NCBI GenBank assembly: GCA_964651785.1
Contig: CAZYWJ010000081.1
Span: forward strand, 1-11,473
Length of the DNA stretch: 11,473 bases
Source of the DNA: JAKVAV01 sp964651785
GTDB taxonomy: Bacteria; Bacteroidota; Bacteroidia; Flavobacteriales_D; Cryomorphaceae
Reading direction: 5' to 3'
Part shown: in pieces, positions 1 through 7,813 of the stretch
How the letters are laid out: each line of letters starts with the position of its first letter
How positions within the stretch are numbered: position 1 is the first letter of the stretch
Notes under the pieces: generated by a model
Database searches by the model: none
The model's input: only the letters and a program-made list of their open reading frames with translations
What the model was told of the DNA's origin: nothing
Program-made: the position numbers and the translations under genes

Positions 1-110
1 ATAAAACGCTCCGCCTCATTCTCATCGCGATGGCTGTAGAGAAGGTGGTAATAGGGAGAATTAAACCAAGTGCGGTACCAGGATTGAGCTGATTTGTCGG
101 ATGGTTTCAA
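1..110 (-). CDS. Probable class I SAM-dependent methyltransferase, N-terminal fragment (runs off left edge)
   Basis: The reverse strand is open from the left edge up to an in-frame stop at about 153-155. From the TTG at 110-108 it encodes 36 residues. After about ten residues comes WYRTWFNSPYYHLLY followed by SHRDENEAERF. A WF-SPYYH-LY start followed by an acidic RDE-EAE-FI segment is typical, as I recall it, of a Bacteroidota family of small cytoplasmic class I methyltransferases; the SAM-binding motifs themselves lie outside the window. There is no in-frame ATG or GTG before the upstream stop, which is why TTG is chosen, although the exact start is uncertain. The gene is divergent from the SiaB-like kinase gene, with about 80 bp between them for both promoters; no convincing TAnnTTTG box was seen there. 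The methylated substrate is unknown. The family assignment rests on 36 residues only. Confidence 0.62.
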   Translation of the reverse strand, partial: MKPSDKSAQSWYRTWFNSPYYHLLYSHRDENEAERF

Positions 111-191
111 TGCAGGAAAATCAGGCTGCGAAGCTATGAAATAATGCGATCTTATTTAATTAACACAACCTTGAAGATATCATAGAAACAA

Positions 192-791
192 TTGATAGTG
201 TCGGGAAATTCCAAAAAACTATATTTGGCAAAATGCTCTGTTGTGACGGAAATTAATGAGATTTTTGATCTGTACGATTCCATGGAACGTAAGAATATCA
301 TGCTCTCCTTTAAGGGTGAGATTTCTACGGAACTGCTGACCTCGATACTTCAGATCATTGAAAATAAGCTTGATCGCTTTGGTGAAAGCTCGAAAGTGAA
401 AAAGCGGATGTTTAATATTATGGTGGAGTGCTTACAGAACTTACATCACCATATTACTCAACCTGCCAAAGATGCCGGAAAAGACTTGCCATCAGTAATT
501 GTGATGGTGGCGAAAAACGTAACGGGCTACTCCATCATCACCGGAAATTTTGTAGAAGAAAATGAAGTTGATGGTTTAAAAAACAGACTTGAGGAAATCA
601 ACTCGATGAACAAAGAGGAGGTCAAAGAACTTTATAAATCCGTTTTGGCCGATGGCAAAATGTCTGAAAAAGGCGGCGGCGGATTGGGCATGATTGATAT
701 TGCCAGAAAAAGCGGGGAGAAATTGGATTTTGGATTTATACCTTTCGGAGAGAACAAATCCTTTTTCAGCTTAAACGTAAAAGTGAAATAA
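192..791 (+). CDS. SiaB-like Ser/Thr protein kinase (DUF6272 type)
   Basis: This 199-residue cytoplasmic protein looks like the Bacteroidota relatives of SiaB, the kinase that in Pseudomonas aeruginosa phosphorylates SiaC on a threonine. Visible features of a GHKL-type ATP-binding fold are the N-box-like segment VECLQNLHHH (E79, N83, residues 78-87) and a glycine-rich loop KGGGGLG (160-166) followed by MIDIARKSG. The first strand and helix (FSFKGEIS-like, around 38-46) also fit the family. An in-frame stop at 183-185 lies just upstream, so translation starts at TTG 192 or GTG 198; neither has a clear Shine-Dalgarno sequence. The gene is followed after 16 bp by the SiaC-like gene, so the two are almost certainly co-transcribed. 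No adjacent PP2C phosphatase is present. Kinase activity is inferred from the family; the fold and pairing are well supported. Confidence 0.85.
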   Translation: MIVSGNSKKLYLAKCSVVTEINEIFDLYDSMERKNIMLSFKGEISTELLTSILQIIENKLDRFGESSKVKKRMFNIMVECLQNLHHHITQPAKDAGKDLPSVIVMVAKNVTGYSIITGNFVEENEVDGLKNRLEEINSMNKEEVKELYKSVLADGKMSEKGGGGLGMIDIARKSGEKLDFGFIPFGENKSFFSLNVKVK

Positions 792-807
792 CGAATTAAA
801 CAGGCAA

Positions 808-1191
808 ATGGAAACCATTAACATAGAAGGAACACCCAAAACACCTACGGTAAAATTTGATGAGCCGTCACATACTTTGGTTATCAGAGGTAGATCTATA
901 CCTGAAAACTCGATCGATTTTTACAAACCGTTAATTGATTGGTTGGAAAAGTATGCCGAAAGCGATGCGGATCAATTAATCTTAAAAATGGAGTTGGAAT
1001 ACTTCAATACGAGTAGTTCAAAATGCATTTTGGATGTGTTCAAGAAACTCGAAAAAATTTCGAAGAACGGTATAGACGTTTCCGTAAAGTGGCACTACGA
1101 AGAAGACGACGAAGACATGCTGGAGGCGGGGGAGGACTATGATGCGATAATCGACATAGACTTTGAAATGATCAAAGTCGAAGAGATCTGA
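808..1191 (+). CDS. SiaC-like regulatory phosphoprotein (DUF1987)
   Basis: This 127-residue acidic protein is of the SiaC/DUF1987 family, the small partner that is threonine-phosphorylated by SiaB and dephosphorylated by a PP2C phosphatase. Family marks are the IEGTPKTPTVKFD N-terminus (6-18), the GRSIPENSIDFYKPL segment (28-42) and the phosphosite motif YFNTSSSK (65-72). The candidate phosphothreonine falls at residue 68, the same number reported for Pseudomonas SiaC. The C-terminal half carries the acidic EEDDEDMLEAGEDY stretch (97-110) that is also typical of the family. It starts at ATG 808, 16 bp after the kinase stop. Its TGA (1189-1191) directly abuts the stop codon of the convergent ABC transporter, with no spacer. 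In Pseudomonas the unphosphorylated form activates the diguanylate cyclase SiaD; no such enzyme is seen here, so the downstream partner is unknown. Confidence 0.9.
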   Translation: METINIEGTPKTPTVKFDEPSHTLVIRGRSIPENSIDFYKPLIDWLEKYAESDADQLILKMELEYFNTSSSKCILDVFKKLEKISKNGIDVSVKWHYEEDDEDMLEAGEDYDAIIDIDFEMIKVEEI

Positions 1192-4100
1192 TCACTTCCG
1201 GGTAGGAAGGCTCATGTTTTCTTCGATCCACCGCATTAGGGTCGGGAACACATCGAAGAACAAACAGAAGATCAGCAAGAGGGTCATTCCCCAAATTACC
1301 ATCAGATTGGCGAAAAAAGTGTCAATGAAGTTACCGAAGAGTTTCTTGGCGGGTGCATAGAAGTGAGCACTGAAAAAATCAGCATTGTAGGGCATCAGGT
1401 AAATCAGATCCTTCTTTTGGATTAGTTCACCGTTATGTTCTGCAATGTAGTTCAGGTCGTTTCGATTAGTCGCAAAAACTTCCAACTGGTCGTTTTTGAA
1501 ATTATCAAACAACATTTCGTAATCGCTGCCTTTGCTGCGGCCGCCCGTCATAGCGTATATGGCATTTTCCTTTTCACTTTCTGCTTGGTTGTAGACCTTT
1601 CGGTAATGCTCTTCCAATAAATTTAAGTGGTCGCGGAGTTTTGCCAAATGATCGCTGCTGATTTGATCAGAAGTTAACCGATTTACCTCATTGAATCGGA
1701 TACCTTGTAGAAATGCATTTTCTTTTTGTAGCTCATTTCTAAGTACAGTCAATTCAGATTCGAGCTCAACCGTCGCCGATTCGTCATTTAAAATTCTGGA
1801 AACGCGAGCCGTTTTGTTCTTCAATTCGGTAATCCAATAATCTTTTTTCCAATTGGAAAATTTCTTGCGTCTTTCCAATTCGTAAAAATTCTCTTCGTAG
1901 TCGTTCCACTTGAACTGCGTTACCGCGATGGCCTCGTAAGCCCATCGGCTCGCCATGATGTTCCCGATCCAAGGCACTCCGCTTTGAGAGGCGAATATGG
2001 GGTTGAGTCGATCAAACTTTACAATGATTCCGCTGAAAAGCAATTGAGGAATGATCACAATCGGGATGAGAATGTAAATCACCTTAGCCGAGTTGAAACT
2101 GGCAGAGATATTTAAACCCAAAACATTGGCAAATGTGCACGTAGAAAAAAGAATGGCCCAGTAAGGAAGAGTCATTCCTTTGATTTCCAAAATGGTGTTT
2201 CCGATTAAAACGAAGAGAAACATTTGAATGGCCGAAATGGCCAGCATAATTCCGATTTTTCCCGAGAGGTAGCTGCCTTTGCTCAAATTCAAAAACGACT
2301 CTCTCTTCCTGATTTTCTTGTCGCGGATAATTTCTTCGGAACTAACCGTAAGGCCGATAAACAACGCTACGATAACTGAGATAAAGATGTAAACGGGTAT
2401 GTTTTCGTTTTCTCTAAATACATATTCTCCGGAACCACCGGCAGGTACAAAGAAGCGCATGAAGAAAGCCAGAATCATCGCGAGAACGGGAGCTTCCAGC
2501 AAATTGATCAGTACGTACTGTCGGTTGGTGAGCTTCGATAGAACATCGCGCTTAACGAAAATAGCGAGCTGCTTCAGTTTTCCGGGAATGGTAAAATTAC
2601 TTTCGGGAAGCTCTTGAACTTCCTCACTTGTGGTATCAAAAACTTCAATGTTTTCTCTATAAAGCTGATGCCACTCTTCAGGAGAGATTTTTCGTTCGGG
2701 TGTCAAATTCCCGAATTCATCCACCACCTTGGCTTCGATGATATTAAAGACATCCTCAGTCTTAACGTTACCGCAACTCAGGCATTCGGCTTCCTCGCTG
2801 TTCACGTGGTTCACCATTTTACGGAAGTAAACCAAGCTGTCTACGGGATTTCCGCTGTAGATCGGGAATCCGCCCTTGTCTAATACCAAAAGGCTGTCGA
2901 ACATTTTAAAAATGTCGGAAGATGGCTGATGGATAACTACAAAGATGAGTTTGCCCTTGAGGCAAAGTTCTTTGAGTAAATCCATAATATTTTCTGAATC
3001 TCTTGAAGATAAACCCGAAGTCGGTTCATCAATAAAAAGTACGGCCGGCTCACGAATCAACTCAAGTGCAATGTTTAATCTCTTTCGCTGGCCGCCGCTG
3101 ATGGTTTTATCCAGAGGGTTTCCGACTTTGAGATCGGCAGTTTCAGAGAGTCCCAAAGTGGAGAGCATCTCATGCACCAAATCGGTGATCTCTTCGTCGC
3201 TCTTTTGGCCGAAACATAGCTTCGTATTGTAAAACAGGTTTTGAAAAACGGTGAGCTCTTCTATTAATAAGTCGTCTTGGGCGATGTAGCCGATCACCCC
3301 TTCCATCTCATGTGCCTGATGGTGAATGTCTATTCCATTGATGCTCACCGACCCTTTTTTCGGAACCAGATTTCCGTTTAATACATTTAATAGAGTAGAC
3401 TTTCCGCTACCGCTGGCTCCCATAATTCCAACCAAGCTTCCTGAGCTTTCTTCCAGATTGATGTCATTCAGACCAATATTTCCTTTTTTGAAAGCGTAGG
3501 TAACTCCTTCGGCCCTGAATTTTATGTTGACACTGTTGTGGTCTTTGAGAAATGTACCGAGAATATCGCTATAGTAAATCGGGCTGATCTTTGCGCCTCT
3601 GATTGAAGCACCTTGGTTTAACACGTAAAACCGATCGCTTACAATCGGCTGACCTGAGATATTGTACTGTCCAAGCTCATGGTGCTCCTTGTACTTTATA
3701 AAATGAAGATTAACGGAAGGCAATCTCAAAACTCTGATGAATCCTTTGAGTCCTTTTGAAATTAAATGTTTACCAAAAGCTTCCGCCGAATCAGTATCAT
3801 CTGTGATGTACATTACATTGGGAGAAGCAAGTAGTTCCGTCTCTTTTTCTTCTACAAAGAGTCGTGCTAATTTGTACTCCTCCATGTCAAAGTTGAACGT
3901 CATCGCCACCGTATCGACGAATTCCTGCTCTAATTCATTAACCTCTTGGTGAGTGTAAATGAATTCCAGTAGGCGGATCAGTACAATTGTTTTTTGACGC
4001 TGAGTGAGTTCTTCGTTGATTTCGGTACAGATGCGGAGAACTTTCACCGAGTTGACGGCAGTCCGTTTCTGCTTTCCGTTTTTAGCTGAAGATACTTTCT

Positions 4101-4281
4101 GATATTTTTCGAGATAAACCTCAAATCGATCCATGTATTTGCGGACCAATTTACCCGGAAGGCGTTCTTTGAGGAAGGATTCTACAATGGTACGTCCACT
4201 CGGGTCTTGCTCATCTGACGGGTGAACTCGTGCAATGATTGCAAAGAGTTGTACCAAGGCATTGAGTATTCTTTCGCTCAT
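1192..4281 (-). CDS. ABCG-like ABC exporter (fused ATPase and permease) with TerB-like N-terminal domain
   Basis: This 1029-residue inner-membrane half-transporter has its ATPase before its membrane domain, the ABCG order. Residues 1-145 are helical and TerB-like, and 150-245 are a strand-rich linker of unknown type. The nucleotide-binding domain spans about 251-475: Walker A GASGSGKS (288-295), Q-loop Q335, signature ISGGQRKR (394-401), Walker B VLFIDEPT (414-421) and H-loop H451. A CLSC pair (C500, C503) follows. Hydrophobic segments near 593-612, 629-647, 675-697, 704-727, 733-753 and 989-1010 make six membrane spans. The loop between spans five and six is over 220 residues, with a Leu/Glu-rich probable coiled coil at about 838-905. 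The substrate is unknown. The gene converges on the SiaC-like gene with no gap. It starts 19 bp beyond the terminator of the upstream operon, leaving very little room for its own promoter. Confidence 0.88.
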   Translation of the reverse strand: MSERILNALVQLFAIIARVHPSDEQDPSGRTIVESFLKERLPGKLVRKYMDRFEVYLEKYQKVSSAKNGKQKRTAVNSVKVLRICTEINEELTQRQKTIVLIRLLEFIYTHQEVNELEQEFVDTVAMTFNFDMEEYKLARLFVEEKETELLASPNVMYITDDTDSAEAFGKHLISKGLKGFIRVLRLPSVNLHFIKYKEHHELGQYNISGQPIVSDRFYVLNQGASIRGAKISPIYYSDILGTFLKDHNSVNIKFRAEGVTYAFKKGNIGLNDINLEESSGSLVGIMGASGSGKSTLLNVLNGNLVPKKGSVSINGIDIHHQAHEMEGVIGYIAQDDLLIEELTVFQNLFYNTKLCFGQKSDEEITDLVHEMLSTLGLSETADLKVGNPLDKTISGGQRKRLNIALELIREPAVLFIDEPTSGLSSRDSENIMDLLKELCLKGKLIFVVIHQPSSDIFKMFDSLLVLDKGGFPIYSGNPVDSLVYFRKMVNHVNSEEAECLSCGNVKTEDVFNIIEAKVVDEFGNLTPERKISPEEWHQLYRENIEVFDTTSEEVQELPESNFTIPGKLKQLAIFVKRDVLSKLTNRQYVLINLLEAPVLAMILAFFMRFFVPAGGSGEYVFRENENIPVYIFISVIVALFIGLTVSSEEIIRDKKIRKRESFLNLSKGSYLSGKIGIMLAISAIQMFLFVLIGNTILEIKGMTLPYWAILFSTCTFANVLGLNISASFNSAKVIYILIPIVIIPQLLFSGIIVKFDRLNPIFASQSGVPWIGNIMASRWAYEAIAVTQFKWNDYEENFYELERRKKFSNWKKDYWITELKNKTARVSRILNDESATVELESELTVLRNELQKENAFLQGIRFNEVNRLTSDQISSDHLAKLRDHLNLLEEHYRKVYNQAESEKENAIYAMTGGRSKGSDYEMLFDNFKNDQLEVFATNRNDLNYIAEHNGELIQKKDLIYLMPYNADFFSAHFYAPAKKLFGNFIDTFFANLMVIWGMTLLLIFCLFFDVFPTLMRWIEENMSLPTRK

Positions 4282-4300
4282 ATCAGTTCAAAGGGTGTCA

Positions 4301-4330
4301 AAAAAAAACGCCTCGAAATCGAGACGTTTT
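4301..4330 (-). terminator. Intrinsic terminator of the symporter-lipoprotein operon
   Basis: Read on the minus strand, the arms AAAACGTCTCG (4330-4320) and CGAGGCGTTTT (4315-4305) form an 11-position stem with one mismatch, closed by a 4-base loop (4319-4316). The stem runs into an unbroken T tract of eight (4308-4301 on this strand). It lies 20 bp after the stop of the small secreted-protein gene and 19 bp before the ABC transporter start. The matching A run on the other side could give weak bidirectional activity, but no plus-strand gene ends here. Confidence 0.85.
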
Positions 4331-4350
4331 AAACTTCATTTGGGGATTAT

Positions 4351-4767
4351 TTACTTCTCGAATCCAACGAGTAGTACGGCACAGCCGGAACTTTGTTTCG
4401 TTTTGTCGAGCTTGGCCTCAAGCCTTACTTTGAGCGTAGATTCAATTTCGAAATCCCAGTAAGGACTGTTTTGAAATTCTTCATTGGAAAACAGGAGATT
4501 ATCTTCTTGGTCGTACATGGAAAAAATGAGTTGACCTTCTTCCATTCCGCCGAACGCAGCGATTCGGTAAGTGCTGTTTCCAAAAAATGTCGTTTCAAAT
4601 TCGGCAACCTGTGAATCGAATACCAATGCTCGATAGGATTGTCCGTCGGGAATGAATTCATCGCTCAAATGAGTATGTGCCATCGCCGCGGTGCTATCGC
4701 ATTGAGCAGAGAGTTGAAACAAACTACCCAAAATAAATGCTGAAAGGAGTGCAATTTTTTTCATCAT
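4351..4767 (-). CDS. Small secreted protein of unknown function
   Basis: This 138-residue protein has a clear Sec signal peptide: MMKK, a hydrophobic core (about 5-18) and a probable cleavage site near LSAQ/C (20-23). The mature part is about 116 residues, rich in acidic and aromatic residues and predicted to be strand-rich. It has only two cysteines, C23 at the new N-terminus and C129 near the C-terminus, which could form one disulfide in the periplasm. No enzymatic motif is visible. I have an impression of similar uncharacterised proteins in Bacteroidota but cannot name a domain. The start ATG at 4767 overlaps the lipoprotein stop as ATGA, indicating translational coupling; a second ATG directly follows at 4764 and is an equally possible start. 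It is the last gene of the operon, followed by a strong terminator. Confidence 0.85.
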   Translation of the reverse strand: MMKKIALLSAFILGSLFQLSAQCDSTAAMAHTHLSDEFIPDGQSYRALVFDSQVAEFETTFFGNSTYRIAAFGGMEEGQLIFSMYDQEDNLLFSNEEFQNSPYWDFEIESTLKVRLEAKLDKTKQSSGCAVLLVGFEK

Positions 4768-5657
4768 TCCGTAATTTTTTTTCTGGCTGATTCAAATAGC
4801 GTCGATAGAGAATTGAATATCGAATCGGAAGCGGTGTATTCCGTTTTGCTTTTGATCAGCGTTAATTTTTCTTCGGCTCGGGTTTCGGGTTTTTCAAAAA
4901 CATAGGTATAGCTTACCAAATCATACGCCTGATTGATACTGTCCAGTACTTGAAACAAATCATTGCTTTGAAAATTTTTGTCCGTGGTTTTCTTGAGCAC
5001 ATTCATTAAAGTAGAGCTGCTCTCTTTTTGTTGGGCTAGTCTGAGGCGGGCCGCTTCATTTCCGCTCATGGCTGAACCTGCCGTGAGGTAAGAAGATTCT
5101 ATCCAACCACCCAGAAGTATCAATCCCGCTATGTCGTAGCGCTCGTTTTCTTTCAAGTAGGCGTCGCCTTCTTCATAAAAACGGCTCACCAAGTAAACGA
5201 GTGAATCGGGTTTGTCGGTGTTGGCGCCAAGTCTCTTGATCAAAGAAGGACTGATGGCCGAAATAACCCCGAGGTCTTTGGCCAAATAATCAACCGCTCG
5301 AAAATAACCTAATGACTTTTGTCCGTTTTCATAAAGTGACGAGTAGGCCATGTCGGTGCCGAACAGCCCTAAATTCATGGCTTTTTGAGCGTTTGTCTCG
5401 AATGATTTGTAATCATCCGGTTCGACCAACAATTCGGGACGGAATTCCGCATCGGATTCTTTAATGAGCAGGGCGGTTTGTACGGGAGACGGGATGCTGA
5501 AGAGCTCACCCGAAACATTGACAATGGTAGATTTTGCGCTGTCAATCGACATTTCACTGTTGCGCTCAGACTTTTCTATGCTCTTTTCTCCACAGGCTCC
5601 GGCAAAAAGCAGAATAGCGGAAAAAGGTAAGAGTAAGGGAAGACGAAAATTTTTCAT
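4764..5657 (-). CDS. Putative lipoprotein of unknown function
   Basis: This 297-residue protein starts at ATG 5657 with a lipoprotein signal: MKNFR, a hydrophobic core and the lipobox AGAC with the modified cysteine at C22. The reading frame extends upstream to 5852, but that would overlap the symporter by 160 bp and lacks a signal peptide, so the internal ATG is chosen. The mature part is mostly helical. It includes a conserved-looking segment NLGLFGTDMAYSSLYENGQ (95-113), then FRAVDYLAKDLGV (119-131), and a GGWIESSYL stretch (183-191). No known catalytic motif was recognised. It begins 35 bp after the symporter stop and overlaps the next gene by 4 bp, so it is the middle gene of an operon. 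It probably sits in the periplasm or outer membrane; the role is unknown, perhaps linked to uptake by the symporter. Confidence 0.85.
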   Translation of the reverse strand: MKNFRLPLLLPFSAILLFAGACGEKSIEKSERNSEMSIDSAKSTIVNVSGELFSIPSPVQTALLIKESDAEFRPELLVEPDDYKSFETNAQKAMNLGLFGTDMAYSSLYENGQKSLGYFRAVDYLAKDLGVISAISPSLIKRLGANTDKPDSLVYLVSRFYEEGDAYLKENERYDIAGLILLGGWIESSYLTAGSAMSGNEAARLRLAQQKESSSTLMNVLKKTTDKNFQSNDLFQVLDSINQAYDLVSYTYVFEKPETRAEEKLTLIKSKTEYTASDSIFNSLSTLFESARKKITE

Positions 5658-5692
5658 TTCAATTCGTTTGAAATTTTGTTCTTTCACTGTTT

Positions 5693-7444
5693 CTAGCGGA
5701 ATACATTCGTTCGTTTCAGAAAGATGACAAGTATTAATCCTGAAACAATCACAGTCATTCCGTAAAGAATTGCAGCATTCCATTCTTTGAAGATAACCTT
5801 TCCGGTAAGGAACAGGATACTGTAAGTCATCACGACGGATGCTAACCAACATACGATGAGGCGGGCAATGTTGTTCCGATTTTCTAAGGATGATTTCCTA
5901 AAGATTCGCCAATTGCCGTCGGGCCGCACCCTGTCGAAGAATATTCTCAATGATTCTTCTTTCTCTTTTGGCCCGAAAAAAGTAAACAAGATCCAAACTA
6001 CCGTCGTCACGCCAACGGTGAGGAAAAAACTATTTGGAAACTCCAGATCGAAAACAAACTTCCCGATGGCATATACGATAAATGGTGTGACCGTGGCCGA
6101 AATCTCACTCCATGCATTGATACGCCACCAGTACCAGCGCAGTATTAATACGAGACCCAGGCCTGCTCCGCATTCGATGACGAAAGCCCAAACGTCACTT
6201 ATGGAATCCATGAAAAAGGTGATCACCAATCCGCATACCATCAGTAAAAATGTGATCAGTCGCGAAGCCATGACCAGTTGATCTGAATTCGAATCAGGCT
6301 TCATAAAGCGTTTGTAAATATCGTTTGCCAAGTAGCCTGCCCCCCAATTTAGCTGGGTGCTGATGGTGCTGAGGTAGGCGCCCAAGAAAGCAGCCAAGAG
6401 CAGACCTTTCAATCCCATTGGTAAAAAATCGCGCATCGCTCTCACATAGCCTTCTCTCAGGTTCGCTCCTTCCAATTCAGGGTATAAGAGCATACACGAA
6501 AGCGCTACCAAAATCCAAGGCCAGGGCCGCAGGCAATAGTGCGCTACTTGAAAAAAGAGGGTAGCGTATACGGCACCTTTTTCGGTTTTCGTACTCATCA
6601 TGCGTTGTGCCACATAGCCACCGCCGCCAGGCTCCTGACCGGGATACCAACTCGCCCACCACTGCACGCCCAGATAAGCGAAGAAAGCTCCGAAGCTGAT
6701 CACCATCATTCCCGCACCTCCGTCATCGGTGTTTCCGATCGATGGGAAGAAATCAAAAGTAGATGCAGGCAATCCGCTCTTCAATCCGTCTATACCGCCT
6801 ACCTCTTCGCTGCCAACCACCAAAAAGGCTAGCACAATAGTTCCCACAATGGCCAGTGTGAATTGAACCACATCCGTTACGGCGACTCCCCATATTCCCG
6901 AAAGGGAAGTGTAAAAAGCGGCGAATACCATAGCCGCCCCTACGATGATATAAGTCGTTTGCAGGTCAGCGCCGAAAAATTCTTGGATGATGGTAATCAT
7001 TGCCAAGTTTACCCAACCGATGATCAGAATATTCATGATTAAGCCTAAGTAGACAGCTTTGAATCCTCTGAGCAGCGCCGCTGCTTTTCCCGAATAGCGT
7101 AATTCTATAAACTCGGTTTCGGTAAGCACTCCCGCTCTTCGCCATAGCTTGGCAAAAAAGAATGTGGTAAGCATTCCGCCTGCCAAGAAGCACCACCAAA
7201 GCCAATTTCCCGAAATTCCGTTTTGACCGACCAGCTCGGTCACTGCCAAAGGAGTATCAGCCGCGAAGGTGGTCGCCACCATAGAAATACCCGCAATAAG
7301 CCACGGCATTTCACGATTTCCGAGAAAGAAGCTTTCTAAATTCTTAGAAGCGCGCTTTCTAAAGTACAAGCCTATGGTAAGGCTGAAAATGAGAAATAAG
7401 ACGATAATCGTCAAATCTATCCAGTGCAAACCCATTGTAATCAT
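5693..7444 (-). CDS. Sodium:solute symporter (SSS family)
   Basis: This inner-membrane transporter of 583 residues (580 if it starts at the second ATG, 7435, giving MGLHWIDL) has about 13-15 hydrophobic spans. The SSS-family hallmark region is at about 353-380: GAYLSTISTQLNWGAGYL then NDIYKRF. Its Ser/Thr residues (S359, T360, S362) sit where the family's second sodium site lies. Early motifs also fit: GNREMPWLIAGISMVAT (42-58) and ADTPLAVTELVG (62-73). The solute cannot be told from sequence; the family covers sugars, amino acids, nucleosides and sialic acid. It is the first gene of an operon with the lipoprotein and small secreted protein. Upstream, TACTTTCG (7458-7451 read on the minus strand) is a one-mismatch version of the Bacteroidota -7 box. 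It is close to the ATG, which would favour the 7435 start, but this is weak. Confidence 0.9.
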   Translation of the reverse strand: MITMGLHWIDLTIIVLFLIFSLTIGLYFRKRASKNLESFFLGNREMPWLIAGISMVATTFAADTPLAVTELVGQNGISGNWLWWCFLAGGMLTTFFFAKLWRRAGVLTETEFIELRYSGKAAALLRGFKAVYLGLIMNILIIGWVNLAMITIIQEFFGADLQTTYIIVGAAMVFAAFYTSLSGIWGVAVTDVVQFTLAIVGTIVLAFLVVGSEEVGGIDGLKSGLPASTFDFFPSIGNTDDGGAGMMVISFGAFFAYLGVQWWASWYPGQEPGGGGYVAQRMMSTKTEKGAVYATLFFQVAHYCLRPWPWILVALSCMLLYPELEGANLREGYVRAMRDFLPMGLKGLLLAAFLGAYLSTISTQLNWGAGYLANDIYKRFMKPDSNSDQLVMASRLITFLLMVCGLVITFFMDSISDVWAFVIECGAGLGLVLILRWYWWRINAWSEISATVTPFIVYAIGKFVFDLEFPNSFFLTVGVTTVVWILFTFFGPKEKEESLRIFFDRVRPDGNWRIFRKSSLENRNNIARLIVCWLASVVMTYSILFLTGKVIFKEWNAAILYGMTVIVSGLILVIFLKRTNVFR

Positions 7445-7767
7445 CGCTATCGAAAGTAATTCGTACTTCCATTCTCATTTCATGCACGTCATCATTTCTT
7501 ACCACGTTTCTCTGTTGGTAATTCTTGATAGGAATTTGTGTGCCACAAGTCCATGACAGTGTGGTATGGTGAGATTCAGAATTGCACGGAGTTCGCCGAG
7601 ATTTTTTGACGCCCAAAGTTCGAAACTATGAGTGCGCAGAGAATCGCTGAAGCGATTGATGAGACATCAGAGAACAAGAATAGAAACAACTCTATGTTTT
7701 CTCATCTATCTCATCCGCGTGCTTGCACGCCTCCGTGTCCTCGCCAAAAAAGCTTTGCTTGTCCATT

Positions 7768-7813
7768 TTCTCTGAGTTCTCTGCGTTAGTAGTCAAAGGG
7801 TTTGCTCAGAGAG
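7768..7813. repeat. Tandem 9-mer with an inverted partner (CTCTG/CAGAG repeat)
   Basis: TTCTCTGAG (7768-7776) is followed directly by TTCTCTGCG (7777-7785), an 8-of-9 tandem duplication. CTCAGAGA (7805-7812) is the exact inverse of TCTCTGAG (7769-7776), so the patch could form a hairpin with a 28-base loop. It is probably a fragment of a dispersed intergenic repeat rather than a terminator, since no T tract follows the right arm. Confidence 0.55.

Noticed and set aside
1195..1209. Hairpin CTTCC-GGGTA-GGAAG at the convergent stop codons as a bidirectional terminator
   Set aside because: The stem is only 5 bp, and neither side is followed directly by a T tract.
5658..5852. N-terminal extension of the lipoprotein frame by 65 residues
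   Set aside because: It overlaps the end of the symporter gene by 160 bp, and the internal ATG at 5657 begins a textbook lipoprotein signal peptide.
7445..7616. Minus-strand frame extending upstream and overlapping the symporter start
   Set aside because: It is in a different frame from the symporter, has no recognisable domain, and overlaps the well-supported N-terminus of the transporter.
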